Below are positions 41,003-50,732 of a stretch of DNA of 64,000 bases, piece after piece. Position numbers and translations under genes: made by a program. A model generated the notes under the pieces. It saw nothing but the letters and a program-made list of their open reading frames with translations. It searched no databases and was not told where the DNA came from. The stretch spans positions 599,359 through 663,358 of the forward strand of contig CAZFRE010000001.1 of NCBI GenBank assembly GCA_964521195.1, given 5' to 3'. Within the stretch, counting starts at the first letter, position 1; each line of letters opens with the position of its first letter. The stretch comes from CAWDNM01 sp964521195. GTDB lineage: Bacteria > Actinomycetota > Coriobacteriia > Anaerosomatales > JAAXUF01.

Positions 41003-43423
41003 ATGATGCTCGTCTCTCTGAAATGGCTCAAGGAGCTCGTCGAGGTACCCGTACCGGTGCCCGAACTCGTGGACCGCCTCGATCTCACCGGAACCGCGGT
41101 CGAGTCGGTGAAGAGCGCCGGTGAGGCGCTCGACAACGTCGTTGTCGGACAGATCGTCTCCAAGGAGCGCCACCCCGAGGCGGACAAGCTCTGGGTGACC
41201 TCCGTCGATACCGGTACCGGCGAGCACGTGCAGATCGTGTGTGGCGCGCAGAACTTCAAGGCCGGCGACAAGGTCCCCGTGGCGCTCGTCGGCGCTGTGC
41301 TCCCGAACGGCATGGCCATCAAGAAGGCCAAGCTGCGCGGCGTGGAGTCGCGTGGCATGAACTGCTCGGCAAGGGAACTCGGTCTCGGGGAGGACCACGA
41401 CGGACTCATGATCCTGCCGCCCGACGCGCCAGTCGGGACGCCGTTCGCGGAATACGCAGGACTGTCGGACAGCATCCTCGAGCTGGAGATCACGCCAAAC
41501 CGTCCGGACTGCCTCTCGGTTGCAGGTGTCGCGCGTGAAGTGGGCGCCGTCTTCGACCGTGAAGCGACGATGCCCGCGTCGAGCCCGGCGGAGGTCGGCG
41601 CGCCTGTCGCGGACAAGGTCACCGTCACCATCGACGATCCGGAGATGTGCCCTCGCTACACCGCCCGCCTCATCCGCAACGTGAAGATCGGCCCTTCACC
41701 AGCGTGGCTGGCCGAGCGAGTCGCCGCGAGCGGCGCACGATCGATCTCCAACATCGTCGACATCACCAACTACGTCATGTTCGAGCTCGGCCAGCCGCTG
41801 CACGCCTTCGACGCGGACCTGCTTGCGACCGACGAGTCGGGCTGTATCTCGATCGGCGTGCGCACCGCGGCCGAGGGCGAGCGGCTGCGCACGCTCGATG
41901 GGCAGGACCGCACGCTGACCGCGGACACTCTGCTCATCACCGACCCCTCCGGGCCGGTCGCGCTGGCGGGCGTCATGGGTGGCGAATCCACCGAGGTGCA
42001 CGATGGCACGGTCAACGTGCTCCTCGAGTCCGCGTGCTTCAACCCGGGCTCGATCTCGCGGACGAGCCGCCGGCTCGGACTCTTCTCCGAGGCGTCGTCG
42101 CGCTTCGAGAAGTCAGTCGATCGCGCGTCGTGCGTCGCGGCGCTGGATCGTGCCGCCGCGCTGATGGCGGAGGTGTGTGGCGGTGACGTGGCGCCCGGCG
42201 TGGTGGACGCGTATCCCGCGCCGGCCGAGCCGCGCGAGATCGTCCTCCGGCTCGACCGCATGAACGCTCTGCTCGGCGCCGAGATCGATGCGGACGAGGC
42301 GTCGGCGATCCTGACCCGTCTCGGTTGCGGCGTCGCCGAGCATGACGACGAGCTGTCGGTCACCGTGCCCACCTTCCGTCCCGACCTCGAGCGCGAGATC
42401 GATCTGGTCGAGGAAGTGCTGCGCATCCACGGCATGGACCGCATCGTGCCCACGCTGCCGAGCGGCGCCGGTCGTCTCGGCGAGCTCACTCGCGAGCAGC
42501 GGTGGCGGGAGCGCGTGGGCGCCACGATGCGCGCGTCGGGCCTGAACGAGACGATGACGTACTCGTTCGCGGATCCGGCGGACACGGAGCGCCTGTCGGA
42601 CACACTCGAGGAGGGCGAGGTCTACTGCGAACTGCTCAATCCGATGACCGGCGAGCATGCGGTCCTGCGCCGTCTGATCCTGCCGGGACTGCTGCGCAGC
42701 GTCTCATACAACCAGCGCCGCGGGGTGGCCGACGTGCACTTGTACGAGATCGGCAGCACCTTCCGAATGGCTCCCGGCCGCAAGCAGCCCAAGGAGCGCG
42801 CGACTCTGGCCGCGGTGCTTGCCGGCGCGTGGCATCCGCCTGCGTGGAACGAGCCCTCACAGGCCCTTGGGTTCTTCGACGGCAAGGGGATCCTTGAGGC
42901 GCTCGCACGCGAGCTGGGGCTCAAGCGGTTCAAGGTCCGCGCAGCCGAGCTGCCGTTCCTTCAGCCCGGGCGGGCCGCCGAGGTCTTGGTCGGGGGCGAG
43001 GTCGTGGGCTGGCTCGGCGAGGTGCATCCGCTCGTATTGGAGTCGTTCGACGCCGAGGGCCCCGTGACCGCATTCGAGCTGTCCCTGCCTCCGCTCTTGC
43101 GAGGCGCGCTCGACACGAAGCCCTTCTCGGACTTACCACGCTATCCCGCGGTCAAGCTGGACGTCGCGATCGTGGTTCCGGAAGACGTCACCGCGGAGCG
43201 GATCGAGCAGTCGATCGTCTCGGCGGGTGGGAAGCTGCTCGATACCGTTCGGCTCTTCGACGTGTACCGTGGCAAGGGTGTAGAGCCGGGTAAGAAGTCG
43301 ATGGCGTTCGAACTCGCATACCGGGCGGCTGATCGCACTCTCACCGCCGAGGAGGTCGAGTCCGCGCACGACCGGCTTGTGCGCAAGGTGTGTGGTGCCG
43401 TGGGTGGTGAGTTGCGCGGCTGA
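41003..43423 (+). CDS. pheT: Phenylalanyl-tRNA synthetase beta subunit
   Basis: 806 residues. Domains in order: N-terminal part and tRNA-binding EMAP-like domain (about 40-150; VCGAQNFKAGDKVPVALVGAVLPNG), B3/B4 editing domain (about 210-385), B5 DNA-binding-like domain (405-475), catalytic-like core (490-690), and anticodon-binding FDX-ACB domain at the end (710-806; RYPAVKLDVAIVVPEDV). Starts ATG 41003 or the adjacent ATG 41006, with AAGGA ahead. Co-transcribed with pheS, 28 bases apart. Confidence 0.98.
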   Translation: MMLVSLKWLKELVEVPVPVPELVDRLDLTGTAVESVKSAGEALDNVVVGQIVSKERHPEADKLWVTSVDTGTGEHVQIVCGAQNFKAGDKVPVALVGAVLPNGMAIKKAKLRGVESRGMNCSARELGLGEDHDGLMILPPDAPVGTPFAEYAGLSDSILELEITPNRPDCLSVAGVAREVGAVFDREATMPASSPAEVGAPVADKVTVTIDDPEMCPRYTARLIRNVKIGPSPAWLAERVAASGARSISNIVDITNYVMFELGQPLHAFDADLLATDESGCISIGVRTAAEGERLRTLDGQDRTLTADTLLITDPSGPVALAGVMGGESTEVHDGTVNVLLESACFNPGSISRTSRRLGLFSEASSRFEKSVDRASCVAALDRAAALMAEVCGGDVAPGVVDAYPAPAEPREIVLRLDRMNALLGAEIDADEASAILTRLGCGVAEHDDELSVTVPTFRPDLEREIDLVEEVLRIHGMDRIVPTLPSGAGRLGELTREQRWRERVGATMRASGLNETMTYSFADPADTERLSDTLEEGEVYCELLNPMTGEHAVLRRLILPGLLRSVSYNQRRGVADVHLYEIGSTFRMAPGRKQPKERATLAAVLAGAWHPPAWNEPSQALGFFDGKGILEALARELGLKRFKVRAAELPFLQPGRAAEVLVGGEVVGWLGEVHPLVLESFDAEGPVTAFELSLPPLLRGALDTKPFSDLPRYPAVKLDVAIVVPEDVTAERIEQSIVSAGGKLLDTVRLFDVYRGKGVEPGKKSMAFELAYRAADRTLTAEEVESAHDRLVRKVCGAVGGELRG

Positions 43424-43506
43424 TGCGACGATCCTGCATGGCGAGGGTTTGTGATGCGGGAATATCGCAAGAAATGGCCAATTGAGTCACTAGAGTCGTA
43501 TATCGG

Positions 43507-43534
43507 TTGACCATTATGCGATGCAACGTATAGA
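43507..43534 (+). promoter_or_regulatory. Promoter of the arginine operon with inverted repeat in the spacer
   Basis: TTGACC (43507-43512), 16-base spacer, TATAGA (43529-43534). The spacer and -10 carry the imperfect inverted repeat TATGCG-ATGCAA-CGTATA (43515-43532), an 18-base unit that is a plausible ArgR operator because the ArgR gene is in the same operon and ARG boxes are 18-base AT-rich palindromes. The surrounding 145 bases are unusually AT-rich for this genome. Confidence 0.55.
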
Positions 43535-43568
43535 CTACGCACTCATCCGACGAAGGCGAGGATACGCG

Positions 43569-44609
43569 ATGGTCGATGTTGCGGTCATAGGCGCAGCGGG
43601 ATATGCGGGAATCGAAGCCGTCCGGCTCGTGCTCGCGCATCCGCGCCTGCGACTGTCGCTGGCGACCTCTGCCGCCGACGCGGGAAGGCGGATCGCCTCG
43701 GTCTACCCGGCACTCGCCGGCGCGACCGACCTCGCCTTCGCCGCGCCTGAGGTCGACGACATCGCATCGGCTGCTGAGGTCGCGATGCTCGCGGTACCCC
43801 ACACGGCGGCGATGGAGCTTGTGCCGGAGCTGCTTGCCCGAGGGGTCACGGTCGTCGACCTCTCGGCGGACTACCGCCTGACCGATGCGGCGACCTACGA
43901 GGCCTGGTACGGCGCAACGCACACATCGCCCGAGCTCCTCGCAGAAGCCGTGTTCGGACTGCCGGAACTCGACCGCTCACGCCTCGGCGGAGCGCGGCTC
44001 GTGGCCTGTCCCGGCTGCTATCCGACAGCGACCACGCTGGCGGCTCTGCCCGTCCTGGAGTCGGGACCGGCGCGGGGAGCCCGCGTAATCGTCGATGCGA
44101 AGTCCGGCGTCTCGGGAGCCGGCAGGTCGGCGACCGCCACGACGCACTACGTCTCGGCCAACGAGTCGCTCATGCCCTACAAGGTCGCTTCGCACCGCCA
44201 CACGCCGGAGATCGAGCAGGCGCTCACCGCGGCTGCGGGGCGAGAAGTCGCCGCGATATTCACGCCGCACCTGATCCCGATGTCGCGCGGCCTGCTGTCA
44301 ACCGTGTACGTCGACGTCGAGGACGGCTTCACCACGGACGAGGCGGTCGCGCTCTATCGCGGTCGCTACCACAGAGAGCCGTTCGTACACGTTCATGAGG
44401 CTGGCGTCATGCCCACCACCGCCGAAGTGCGGGGAACGAACCGCGCGGCGATCGGTGTGGCGGTCGATCCGCGGACGAACACGCTGATCGCGGCATGCGC
44501 GATCGACAACCTCGGCAAGGGCGCTGCCGGGCAAGCCGTGCAGTGTCTGAACGCGGTTCTCGGGTATCCGGAGACTGAGGGATTCGACCGACCCGGGCCG
44601 GTCGTCTAG
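43569..44609 (+). CDS. argC: N-acetyl-gamma-glutamyl-phosphate reductase
   Basis: 346 residues from the ATG at 43569 (AGGA ahead), beginning with the NADP-binding VAVIGAAGYAGIEAVRL. The catalytic cysteine is C150 in CPGCYPT. AKSGVSGAGRSATATTHY and the C-terminal DNLGKGAAGQAVQ are typical. It reduces N-acetylglutamyl-phosphate to the semialdehyde, third step of arginine synthesis. First gene of the operon. Confidence 0.97.
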   Translation: MVDVAVIGAAGYAGIEAVRLVLAHPRLRLSLATSAADAGRRIASVYPALAGATDLAFAAPEVDDIASAAEVAMLAVPHTAAMELVPELLARGVTVVDLSADYRLTDAATYEAWYGATHTSPELLAEAVFGLPELDRSRLGGARLVACPGCYPTATTLAALPVLESGPARGARVIVDAKSGVSGAGRSATATTHYVSANESLMPYKVASHRHTPEIEQALTAAAGREVAAIFTPHLIPMSRGLLSTVYVDVEDGFTTDEAVALYRGRYHREPFVHVHEAGVMPTTAEVRGTNRAAIGVAVDPRTNTLIAACAIDNLGKGAAGQAVQCLNAVLGYPETEGFDRPGPVV

Positions 44610-44682
44610 CGTCGCAGTCCTGCTGCCGCTGACGTCGCCGGCACGCGAACCCCGTCCGTCCACGACCACCCGGAGTCACCTC

Positions 44683-45912
44683 ATGAGCCAACATCCCGAC
44701 ATCCCCGGCTTCGCGTATGCCGAAGGCGGCGTCGTCGCCCCGCTCGGCTTCCTTGCGTCGGGCGTGAGTGCCGGCCTCAAGTCCGAGGGTAAGCGCGACC
44801 TCGCCCTCGTCGCCGCGGAGACCGCGGTTCCCGCAGCCGCCGTCTTCACCACCAACAAGGTCGCGGCCGCGCCGGTGACGGTCTCGCGGCGCCACATCGC
44901 ACGCGGCGTCGCTCGCGTGGTCGTGATCAACGCCGGCAACGCGAACGCCTGCACGGGGGCGCGGGGAGAGGCCGACGCGATCGAGACGGCGCGGGCGGTC
45001 GCTGAGGGGCTCGGCTGTGAGCCCGGGGAGGTGGTCGTATCATCGACCGGCGTGATCGGCGTGCCCTTGCCGGTCGACAAGATCGTCTCGGCGATTCCCG
45101 AGGCCGTCGACGCTCTCGATAGTCGGAGCGGGGACGATGCCGCCGCTGCGATCATGACGACCGATACCTTCGCCAAGCAGACGGCACTCTCGCTGGACAT
45201 CGGCGGCCGTCGGGTGACGGTGGGCGGCATGGCGAAAGGCAGCGGCATGATCGCGCCCAACATGGCCACGATGCTCTCTGTCATCACGACTGACGCGCCG
45301 CTGACCCCTGTTGCGTGCGAGGCGGCGCTCAAGCATGCGGTGGCGCTCACGTTCAATCGCGTGACCGTGGACATGGACACGTCCACGAACGACATGTGCG
45401 TACTGCTCGCATCCGGCAAGGCCGGCGGCGGCGAGATCGAAGCGGGCAGTCCGGAGTACGCGCTCGTCCAAGAGGCGATCCACGCAGTAGCCGGCGAGCT
45501 CGCGCGCATGATCGCACGCGATGGCGAAGGTGCGACCAAGCTTGTGACCGTGAAGGTGACCGGCGCCGCGTCAGACGAGGACGCCGAGAAGGCCGCGTTC
45601 GCGATCGCCAACTCGCCGCTCGTCAAGACCGCACTGTTCGGCAACGACGCGAACTGGGGCCGTGTGGCAGGCGCACTCGGCCGGTCGGGTGCCGACGTCG
45701 ATCCGGCGGCGTTCGACATCGACTTCGCCGGTATCGCGGTCTGCCGGGCGGGGGCGGCCACCGGCTTCGACGAGGGAGAGGCGTTGAGCGCGCTCAAGCA
45801 ACCCGAGGTCACCATCAGCGTGGACCTGCACCTCGGCGCAGGCGAGGCGACCGTGTGGACGTGTGACCTGACGTACGAGTACGTGCGCATCAACGGGGAG
45901 TACCGCTCGTGA
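44683..45912 (+). CDS. argJ: Bifunctional ornithine acetyltransferase/N-acetylglutamate synthase
   Basis: 409 residues. GGAG before the ATG. The self-cleavage nucleophile is T196 in APNMATML, preceded by GMAKGSGMI, so the precursor should split into alpha and beta chains. NAGNANACTG, TTDTF and the C-terminal TYEYVRINGEYRS are family marks. It recycles the acetyl group from acetylornithine to glutamate; many ArgJ also use acetyl-CoA, which would explain the lack of a separate argA here. No argE is present, consistent with the acetyl cycle. Confidence 0.97.
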   Translation: MSQHPDIPGFAYAEGGVVAPLGFLASGVSAGLKSEGKRDLALVAAETAVPAAAVFTTNKVAAAPVTVSRRHIARGVARVVVINAGNANACTGARGEADAIETARAVAEGLGCEPGEVVVSSTGVIGVPLPVDKIVSAIPEAVDALDSRSGDDAAAAIMTTDTFAKQTALSLDIGGRRVTVGGMAKGSGMIAPNMATMLSVITTDAPLTPVACEAALKHAVALTFNRVTVDMDTSTNDMCVLLASGKAGGGEIEAGSPEYALVQEAIHAVAGELARMIARDGEGATKLVTVKVTGAASDEDAEKAAFAIANSPLVKTALFGNDANWGRVAGALGRSGADVDPAAFDIDFAGIAVCRAGAATGFDEGEALSALKQPEVTISVDLHLGAGEATVWTCDLTYEYVRINGEYRS

Positions 45913-45938
45913 GCGCCGCCAGACTGGGAGGACACGAC

Positions 45939-46805
45939 ATGAAGGACCTGCTGGCGAAAGCCGAGACACTCACCGAAGCGTTGCCCTACATCAAGCGCAC
46001 CCTCGGCAAGACCGTCGTGATCAAGTACGGCGGGGCAGCGATGACCGATCCCGAGCTCAGAGAGCACGTGGCGAGCGACATCGTGCTCATGAAGCTCGTC
46101 GGGATCAACCCTGTCATCGTGCACGGCGGGGGCCCGGAGATCACTTCGTACATGAATCGGCTCGATCTGCCCGTCGAGTTCCACGACGGGCTTCGGGTCA
46201 CCACTGACGACGCGATGGAAGTCGTCAAGATGGTGCTCGTCGGCAAGGTCAACCCGGAGCTCGTAGCCGCGATCAACGCGCACGGGCGGCTGGCGGTGGG
46301 CGTGTCCGGCGACGACGGCAACCTCGTGCGCGCGAGACAGCGCGACCCTCGTCTCGGGCGGGTCGGCGAGGTCACCGAGATCGACACGACCGTCATCGAC
46401 AATCTCATTGAGGACGGCTTCATCCCTGTCGTGGCGACGGTCGCGGCGGGGGAGGACGGCGGCAGCTACAACGTCAACGCCGACCTCGTCGCCGCCAAAC
46501 TCGCCGAGGCCCTGGACGCCGACAAGGTCATCTTCCTGACCGATGTGGACGGGCTGTACGCGGACTTCTCGGACAAAGGGTCGCTCATCAGCGCGCTCAC
46601 CCCCGAGGAAGCCGAGGAGATGATCGTCGCGGATACGCTGGAGGGCGGGATGGTCCCCAAGGTCGCGGCATGCGTCCACGCGCTTCGGTCGGGCGTGCGG
46701 CGCGCACACATCCTCAACGGCACGGTGCCGCACGCACTGCTCCTCGAGGTCTACACCGATGAGGGCGTCGGTACGATGATCGCCGCCGATGGCGAGGAGG
46801 CGTGA
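45939..46805 (+). CDS. argB: Acetylglutamate kinase
   Basis: 288 residues from ATG 45939, selected because GGGAGG stands seven bases upstream; the frame is open to a GTG overlapping argJ. VVIKYGGAAM, IVHGGGPEIT, NVNADLVAAKLAEAL and DGGMVPKV-type segment (EGGMVPKVAA) are the ATP and substrate sites of the amino-acid kinase family. It phosphorylates N-acetylglutamate and is usually feedback-inhibited by arginine; the N-terminal helix (ETLTEALPYIKRT) of the arginine-sensitive hexameric form is present. Confidence 0.97.
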   Translation: MKDLLAKAETLTEALPYIKRTLGKTVVIKYGGAAMTDPELREHVASDIVLMKLVGINPVIVHGGGPEITSYMNRLDLPVEFHDGLRVTTDDAMEVVKMVLVGKVNPELVAAINAHGRLAVGVSGDDGNLVRARQRDPRLGRVGEVTEIDTTVIDNLIEDGFIPVVATVAAGEDGGSYNVNADLVAAKLAEALDADKVIFLTDVDGLYADFSDKGSLISALTPEEAEEMIVADTLEGGMVPKVAACVHALRSGVRRAHILNGTVPHALLLEVYTDEGVGTMIAADGEEA

Positions 46806-48019
46806 TGGGCGAGCTCTACGATCGGACCGCGGAGACGGATGCCGCGTACGTCATGCAGACGTATGCGCGCAAACCCGTGATGTTCGTGCGTGGCCAAGGG
46901 ATGCGGCTCTACGACGACGAGGGTCGTGAGTATCTGGACTTCGTGTCCGGGATCGGTGCGGTGAATCTCGGCCACGCACATCCTGCGGTGACGCAGGCGC
47001 TCGCCGAGCAGGCCGCGAAGCTCGTGCACGTGAGCAACCTCTTCTATGTCGAGCACCGCGCGGAGCTGGCTCGCGACATCGTGGGACTGCTCGGCGGCGG
47101 GTGGCGCGTCTTCTTCGCGAACTCCGGTACCGAGGCGGTCGAGGGGGCGATCAAGCTCGCCCGTCGCTGGGCCGGTATGCACAGACCGGGCGCATACAAG
47201 GTCGTCTCACTTGAGCGGAGTTTTCACGGTCGCACCCTGGCCGCTCTCGCGGCGACCGGGCAGGCGAGCAAGCAGGAGGCGTTCGCACCGATGCCGGAAG
47301 GCTTCGTCCACGTGCCCGCCAACGACATCGTCGCGCTGTCCGCTGCCGTCGACGGGTCGGTCGCGGCGGTGTTGCTCGAGGTGGTGCAGGGCGAGGGCGG
47401 TGTGTGGCCCCTCTCGGCGGAGTACCTGTCAGCTGCTCGGCAGATCTGCGACACCCACGGATGCCTCCTCATGATCGACGAGATCCAGACAGGCTTCTTC
47501 CGCACGGGTCCCGCATTCGCTCACCAAGCGTATGGGATCACGCCAGACGTCATCACCATCGCCAAGGCGCTTGCGAACGGACTTCCGATAGGGGGCATCG
47601 TCGCCCGCGATGCCGTTGCGGCGGTGCTCCAGCCGGGCGATCATGGCTCGACATTCGGCGGCGGCCCTGCCATCTGCGCGGCCGGGCGGGCCACGATCGC
47701 GACGCTGCTTTCCGAGGGGCTCGGCGCGAACGCGATCGAGTCGGGCGAGTACCTGCGGTCAGGACTGTGCGCACTCGCCGAGAGGACCGGCGCCATCACC
47801 GACGTGCGTGGCGCAGGCCTCATGGTAGGCGCCACCTTGGCGCAGCCCATCGCCGCCGAGTTGGGGGCTGAGGCGCTCGGTCGCGGCATCGTATTCAATA
47901 CGATTGGCGCGGATATTTTGCGTTTTCTGCCGCCGCTCGTGTGCGGAAAGCCCGAGATTGATACACTTCTGTCCACACTGTCCGACATTCTCGGCGAATC
48001 GAGTCTGGATAATGCATAG
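46805..48019 (+). CDS. argD: Acetylornithine aminotransferase
   Basis: 404 residues; GAGGAGG lies at the end of argB and the ATG shares one base with the argB stop. Class III PLP aminotransferase: FSxGxGAVNLGHAHP region, FANSGTEAVEGAIKLAR, SFHGRT, LMIDEIQTGFFRTG and the PLP lysine in TIAKALANGLPIGG. It converts N-acetylglutamate semialdehyde to acetylornithine. The last 130 bases have noticeably more A/T and different codons from the rest of the gene. Confidence 0.96.
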   Translation: MGELYDRTAETDAAYVMQTYARKPVMFVRGQGMRLYDDEGREYLDFVSGIGAVNLGHAHPAVTQALAEQAAKLVHVSNLFYVEHRAELARDIVGLLGGGWRVFFANSGTEAVEGAIKLARRWAGMHRPGAYKVVSLERSFHGRTLAALAATGQASKQEAFAPMPEGFVHVPANDIVALSAAVDGSVAAVLLEVVQGEGGVWPLSAEYLSAARQICDTHGCLLMIDEIQTGFFRTGPAFAHQAYGITPDVITIAKALANGLPIGGIVARDAVAAVLQPGDHGSTFGGGPAICAAGRATIATLLSEGLGANAIESGEYLRSGLCALAERTGAITDVRGAGLMVGATLAQPIAAELGAEALGRGIVFNTIGADILRFLPPLVCGKPEIDTLLSTLSDILGESSLDNA

Positions 48020-48944
48020 CCTCAGGGGGCGGGACTTCCTCTCGCTCGGTGACATCACGCCCGATGAACTCAAGCAGATTCTCGCGACCGCGCATACGCA
48101 GAAGCGGGCGTGGAGTCGCGACGAACGCGACACGCCGCTCGCCGGCAGGTCGGTCGCGCTGATATTCCAGAAACCGTCGATGCGTACCCGGGTCTCCTTC
48201 GAGCTCGCCTGCGTGCGCCTCGGCGCCCACCCCGTCGTGATGAGTGGCGGCGACAGCGCCTTCTCGCGCTCGGAGACCGTGCACGACACGACCAAGGTGC
48301 TCGAGCGGTACTGCGATGCCATCGTCATTCGCACGTTCGCGCAGTCCATGGTCGAGGAGATCGCAGAGGTCGCCTCGGTTCCCGTCATCAACGCGCTCAC
48401 GGACGAGCACCATCCCTGCCAGGGGCTCGCGGACCTGCTCACCATCGAGGAGCACCTCGATCGTCTCGAAGGGGTGCGTATCGCATACGTAGGCGACGGC
48501 AACAACATGGCGCATACGTATCTGCTCGGCGGGGCGCTTGCGGGCATGCACGTGAGCATCGCGTCGCCCGAAGGCTACCTGCCGCTCGACTCCGTCGTGG
48601 CGCAGGCGCGCTCCATCGCCGCCGAGACGGGCGCCACCATCACCGTGACGAGCGACCCGGTGGCCGGCGTCGATGGGGCCGACGTGGTCATCACCGACAC
48701 GTGGGCGTCGATGGGCCAGGAGGGCGAGCATGACGCGCGCCTTGCGGTATTCCAGCCGTTCCAGGTCAATCGCGAGCTCATGGCGCACGCCGCCGACGGC
48801 GCGCTCTTCCTGCACTGCCTGCCTGCACACCGCGGCGAGGAGGTCGTTGACGAGGTCATCGACGCCCCGTACTCGGTGGTCTTCGATGAGGCCGAGAACC
48901 GCCTGCACGCCCAGAAGGCGCTGCTGTCGCTGCTGCTCGGCTAG
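48012..48944 (+). CDS. argF: Ornithine carbamoyltransferase
   Basis: 310 residues; the ATG at 48012 overlaps the end of argD by eight bases and has only a weak ribosome site, suggesting translational coupling. Carbamoyl-phosphate loop FQKPSMRTRVSFE (the family usually has ST-RTR), HPCQGLADLLT, and the ornithine site DTWASMG and LHCLPAHRGEEV identify it. It makes citrulline from ornithine. Confidence 0.96.
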   Translation: MHSLRGRDFLSLGDITPDELKQILATAHTQKRAWSRDERDTPLAGRSVALIFQKPSMRTRVSFELACVRLGAHPVVMSGGDSAFSRSETVHDTTKVLERYCDAIVIRTFAQSMVEEIAEVASVPVINALTDEHHPCQGLADLLTIEEHLDRLEGVRIAYVGDGNNMAHTYLLGGALAGMHVSIASPEGYLPLDSVVAQARSIAAETGATITVTSDPVAGVDGADVVITDTWASMGQEGEHDARLAVFQPFQVNRELMAHAADGALFLHCLPAHRGEEVVDEVIDAPYSVVFDEAENRLHAQKALLSLLLG

Positions 48945-48981
48945 GTTCGCCCGGCTACGGACAGGGGATGGGGACACGTAG

Positions 48982-49482
48982 ATGAGAAAGCGACTCGAAC
49001 GGCAGGACGCCATCCGACGCATCGTGCGAAACGAGCGTGTCAAGACTCAGCGCACGCTGGTCGACCTGCTCAAGGCGCAGGGCTACGTCTGCACGCAGGC
49101 CACCGTGTCTCGCGACATCACCGAGATGGGCCTGAAGAAGCTCCCGGAGGGTGTCTACGTGCTCGCCGAGGACCTGCACCTGCAGCGCATGGTCTCCGAC
49201 CTCGTCTTCGACGTGAAGCGCAGCGAGAAGCTGGTTCTCGTGAAGGCGTCCTCAGGGACGGCGCCCGGCGTCGCCGCCGCGCTCGACGCGGCGGAGATGG
49301 AGGGCATCCTGGGATCGGTCGCCGGTGACGACACCATCCTCATCATCACCACCGGCGAGCCGGAGGCCGCGTTGCTCGTCGACACGCTCGACAAGTTCCG
49401 GGGCGTCGCCCCGGAACGTTCCGTTCACCCTGTCACCGCGGCCGAGCGCTCGCGCGCCCAGCATGCGGGCAAGAACGACTGA
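48982..49482 (+). CDS. argR: Arginine repressor ArgR
   Basis: 166 residues. N-terminal winged helix (1-75) with TQRTLVDLLKAQGYVCTQATVSRDITEMGLKK; C-terminal hexamer domain (90-160) with GTAPGVAAALDAAEMEGILGSVAGDDTI, where the GDD segment binds arginine. It represses arginine biosynthesis when arginine is high. Its place inside the operon indicates autoregulation through the operator proposed before argC. Confidence 0.96.
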   Translation: MRKRLERQDAIRRIVRNERVKTQRTLVDLLKAQGYVCTQATVSRDITEMGLKKLPEGVYVLAEDLHLQRMVSDLVFDVKRSEKLVLVKASSGTAPGVAAALDAAEMEGILGSVAGDDTILIITTGEPEAALLVDTLDKFRGVAPERSVHPVTAAERSRAQHAGKND

Positions 49483-49499
49483 CGAGAGGAAACCCCTTC

Positions 49500-50729
49500 A
49501 TGGCGCGTGAGAAAGTCGTACTCGCATACTCCGGCGGCCTCGATACTTCGGTCGCCATCAAGTGGATCCAGGAGCACTACGACCTCGACGTGATCGCGCT
49601 GGCGATCGACGTGGGGCAGGAGCGACAGGATCTCGAGTTCGTACGTCAGAAGGCGCTCGGCATCGGCGCCATCGAGTCGGTCGTCAAGGATGTCCGCGAG
49701 GAGTACGTGGAGGAGTTCCTTGCCAAGGCGCTGAAGGCCAACGCGCTCTACGAGAACAAGTACCCGCTCCTCTCGGCGATGTCGCGCCCGATCATCGTGA
49801 AGCACCTCGTCGAGGAGGCGCACCGCCACCAGGCGAAGTACATCGCCCACGGTTGTACGGGCAAGGGCAACGACCAGGTGCGCTTCGAGGTCGGCATCTC
49901 CGCGCTCGACCCAGACCTCGAGATCATCGCACCCGTGCGCGAGTGGGAACTCAAGACGCGCGAGCAGGAGATGGAGTGGGCGGCCGAGCGCGGCATCCCG
50001 GTGCCGACCACCAAGGACAACCCGTACTCCATCGACGACAACCTGTGGGGTCGCGCGATCGAGTGCGGCGTGCTCGAGGATCCGTGGGTCGAGCCGCCCG
50101 CGGACATCTACACGCTCACCAATGACGCGCGCGCCGATGCCTGCGGAAGCGAGCCCGAGTACGCGGAGATCAGCTTCGAACAGGGCGTCCCGGTGGCGCT
50201 CAACGGCGAGCTGATGAGCTTCCATGAGATCATCAACGCGATGAACGAGCTCGCGGGCAAGCATGGCTTCGGACGCATCGACATGATCGAGAATCGGCTC
50301 ATCGGCGTGAAGAGCCGTGAGATCTACGAGGTTCCGGGCGCTCTTACGCTCATCACCGCGCACAAGGCGCTCGAGGACCTGTGCCTCGAGCGTGAGGTGC
50401 TGCACTACAAGCTCGGCATCGAGCAGAAGTGGGCCGAGCTCGTCTACAACGGGATGTGGTTCTCGCCACTCAAGGAGGCGCTCGACGGCTTCATCGAGAC
50501 GACTCAGCAGCTCGTGACCGGCGACGTGCGCCTGCGCTTCTTCAAGGGCAGCTGCGTCACGGTTGGTCGCCGCAGTCCTTACTCGCTTTATGACTACAGC
50601 CTTGCCACGTACGACGCTGCCGACACGTTCGATCACAAGGCGGCGAAGGGCTTCATCGATCTGCACGGCCTGCCCGTGAAGGTCTGGGCCCGTCAGCGTC
50701 GAAAAGTGGGCAAGGAAGGCGAGGTGTAG
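49500..50729 (+). CDS. argG: Argininosuccinate synthase
   Basis: 409 residues; AGAGGA before the ATG. The N-terminal ATP loop VVLAYSGGLDTSVAI, HGCTGKGNDQVRFE, TTKDNPYSIDDNLWGR and the C-terminal FKGSCVTVGRRSPYSLY are diagnostic. It joins citrulline and aspartate using ATP. 17 bases after argR. Confidence 0.98.
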   Translation: MAREKVVLAYSGGLDTSVAIKWIQEHYDLDVIALAIDVGQERQDLEFVRQKALGIGAIESVVKDVREEYVEEFLAKALKANALYENKYPLLSAMSRPIIVKHLVEEAHRHQAKYIAHGCTGKGNDQVRFEVGISALDPDLEIIAPVREWELKTREQEMEWAAERGIPVPTTKDNPYSIDDNLWGRAIECGVLEDPWVEPPADIYTLTNDARADACGSEPEYAEISFEQGVPVALNGELMSFHEIINAMNELAGKHGFGRIDMIENRLIGVKSREIYEVPGALTLITAHKALEDLCLEREVLHYKLGIEQKWAELVYNGMWFSPLKEALDGFIETTQQLVTGDVRLRFFKGSCVTVGRRSPYSLYDYSLATYDAADTFDHKAAKGFIDLHGLPVKVWARQRRKVGKEGEV

Positions 50730-50732
50730 TCG

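Noticed and set aside
44676..46733. Minus-strand open frame opposite argJ and argB
   Set aside because: Ser/Ala/Arg-rich shadow; argJ and argB are clear on the plus strand.
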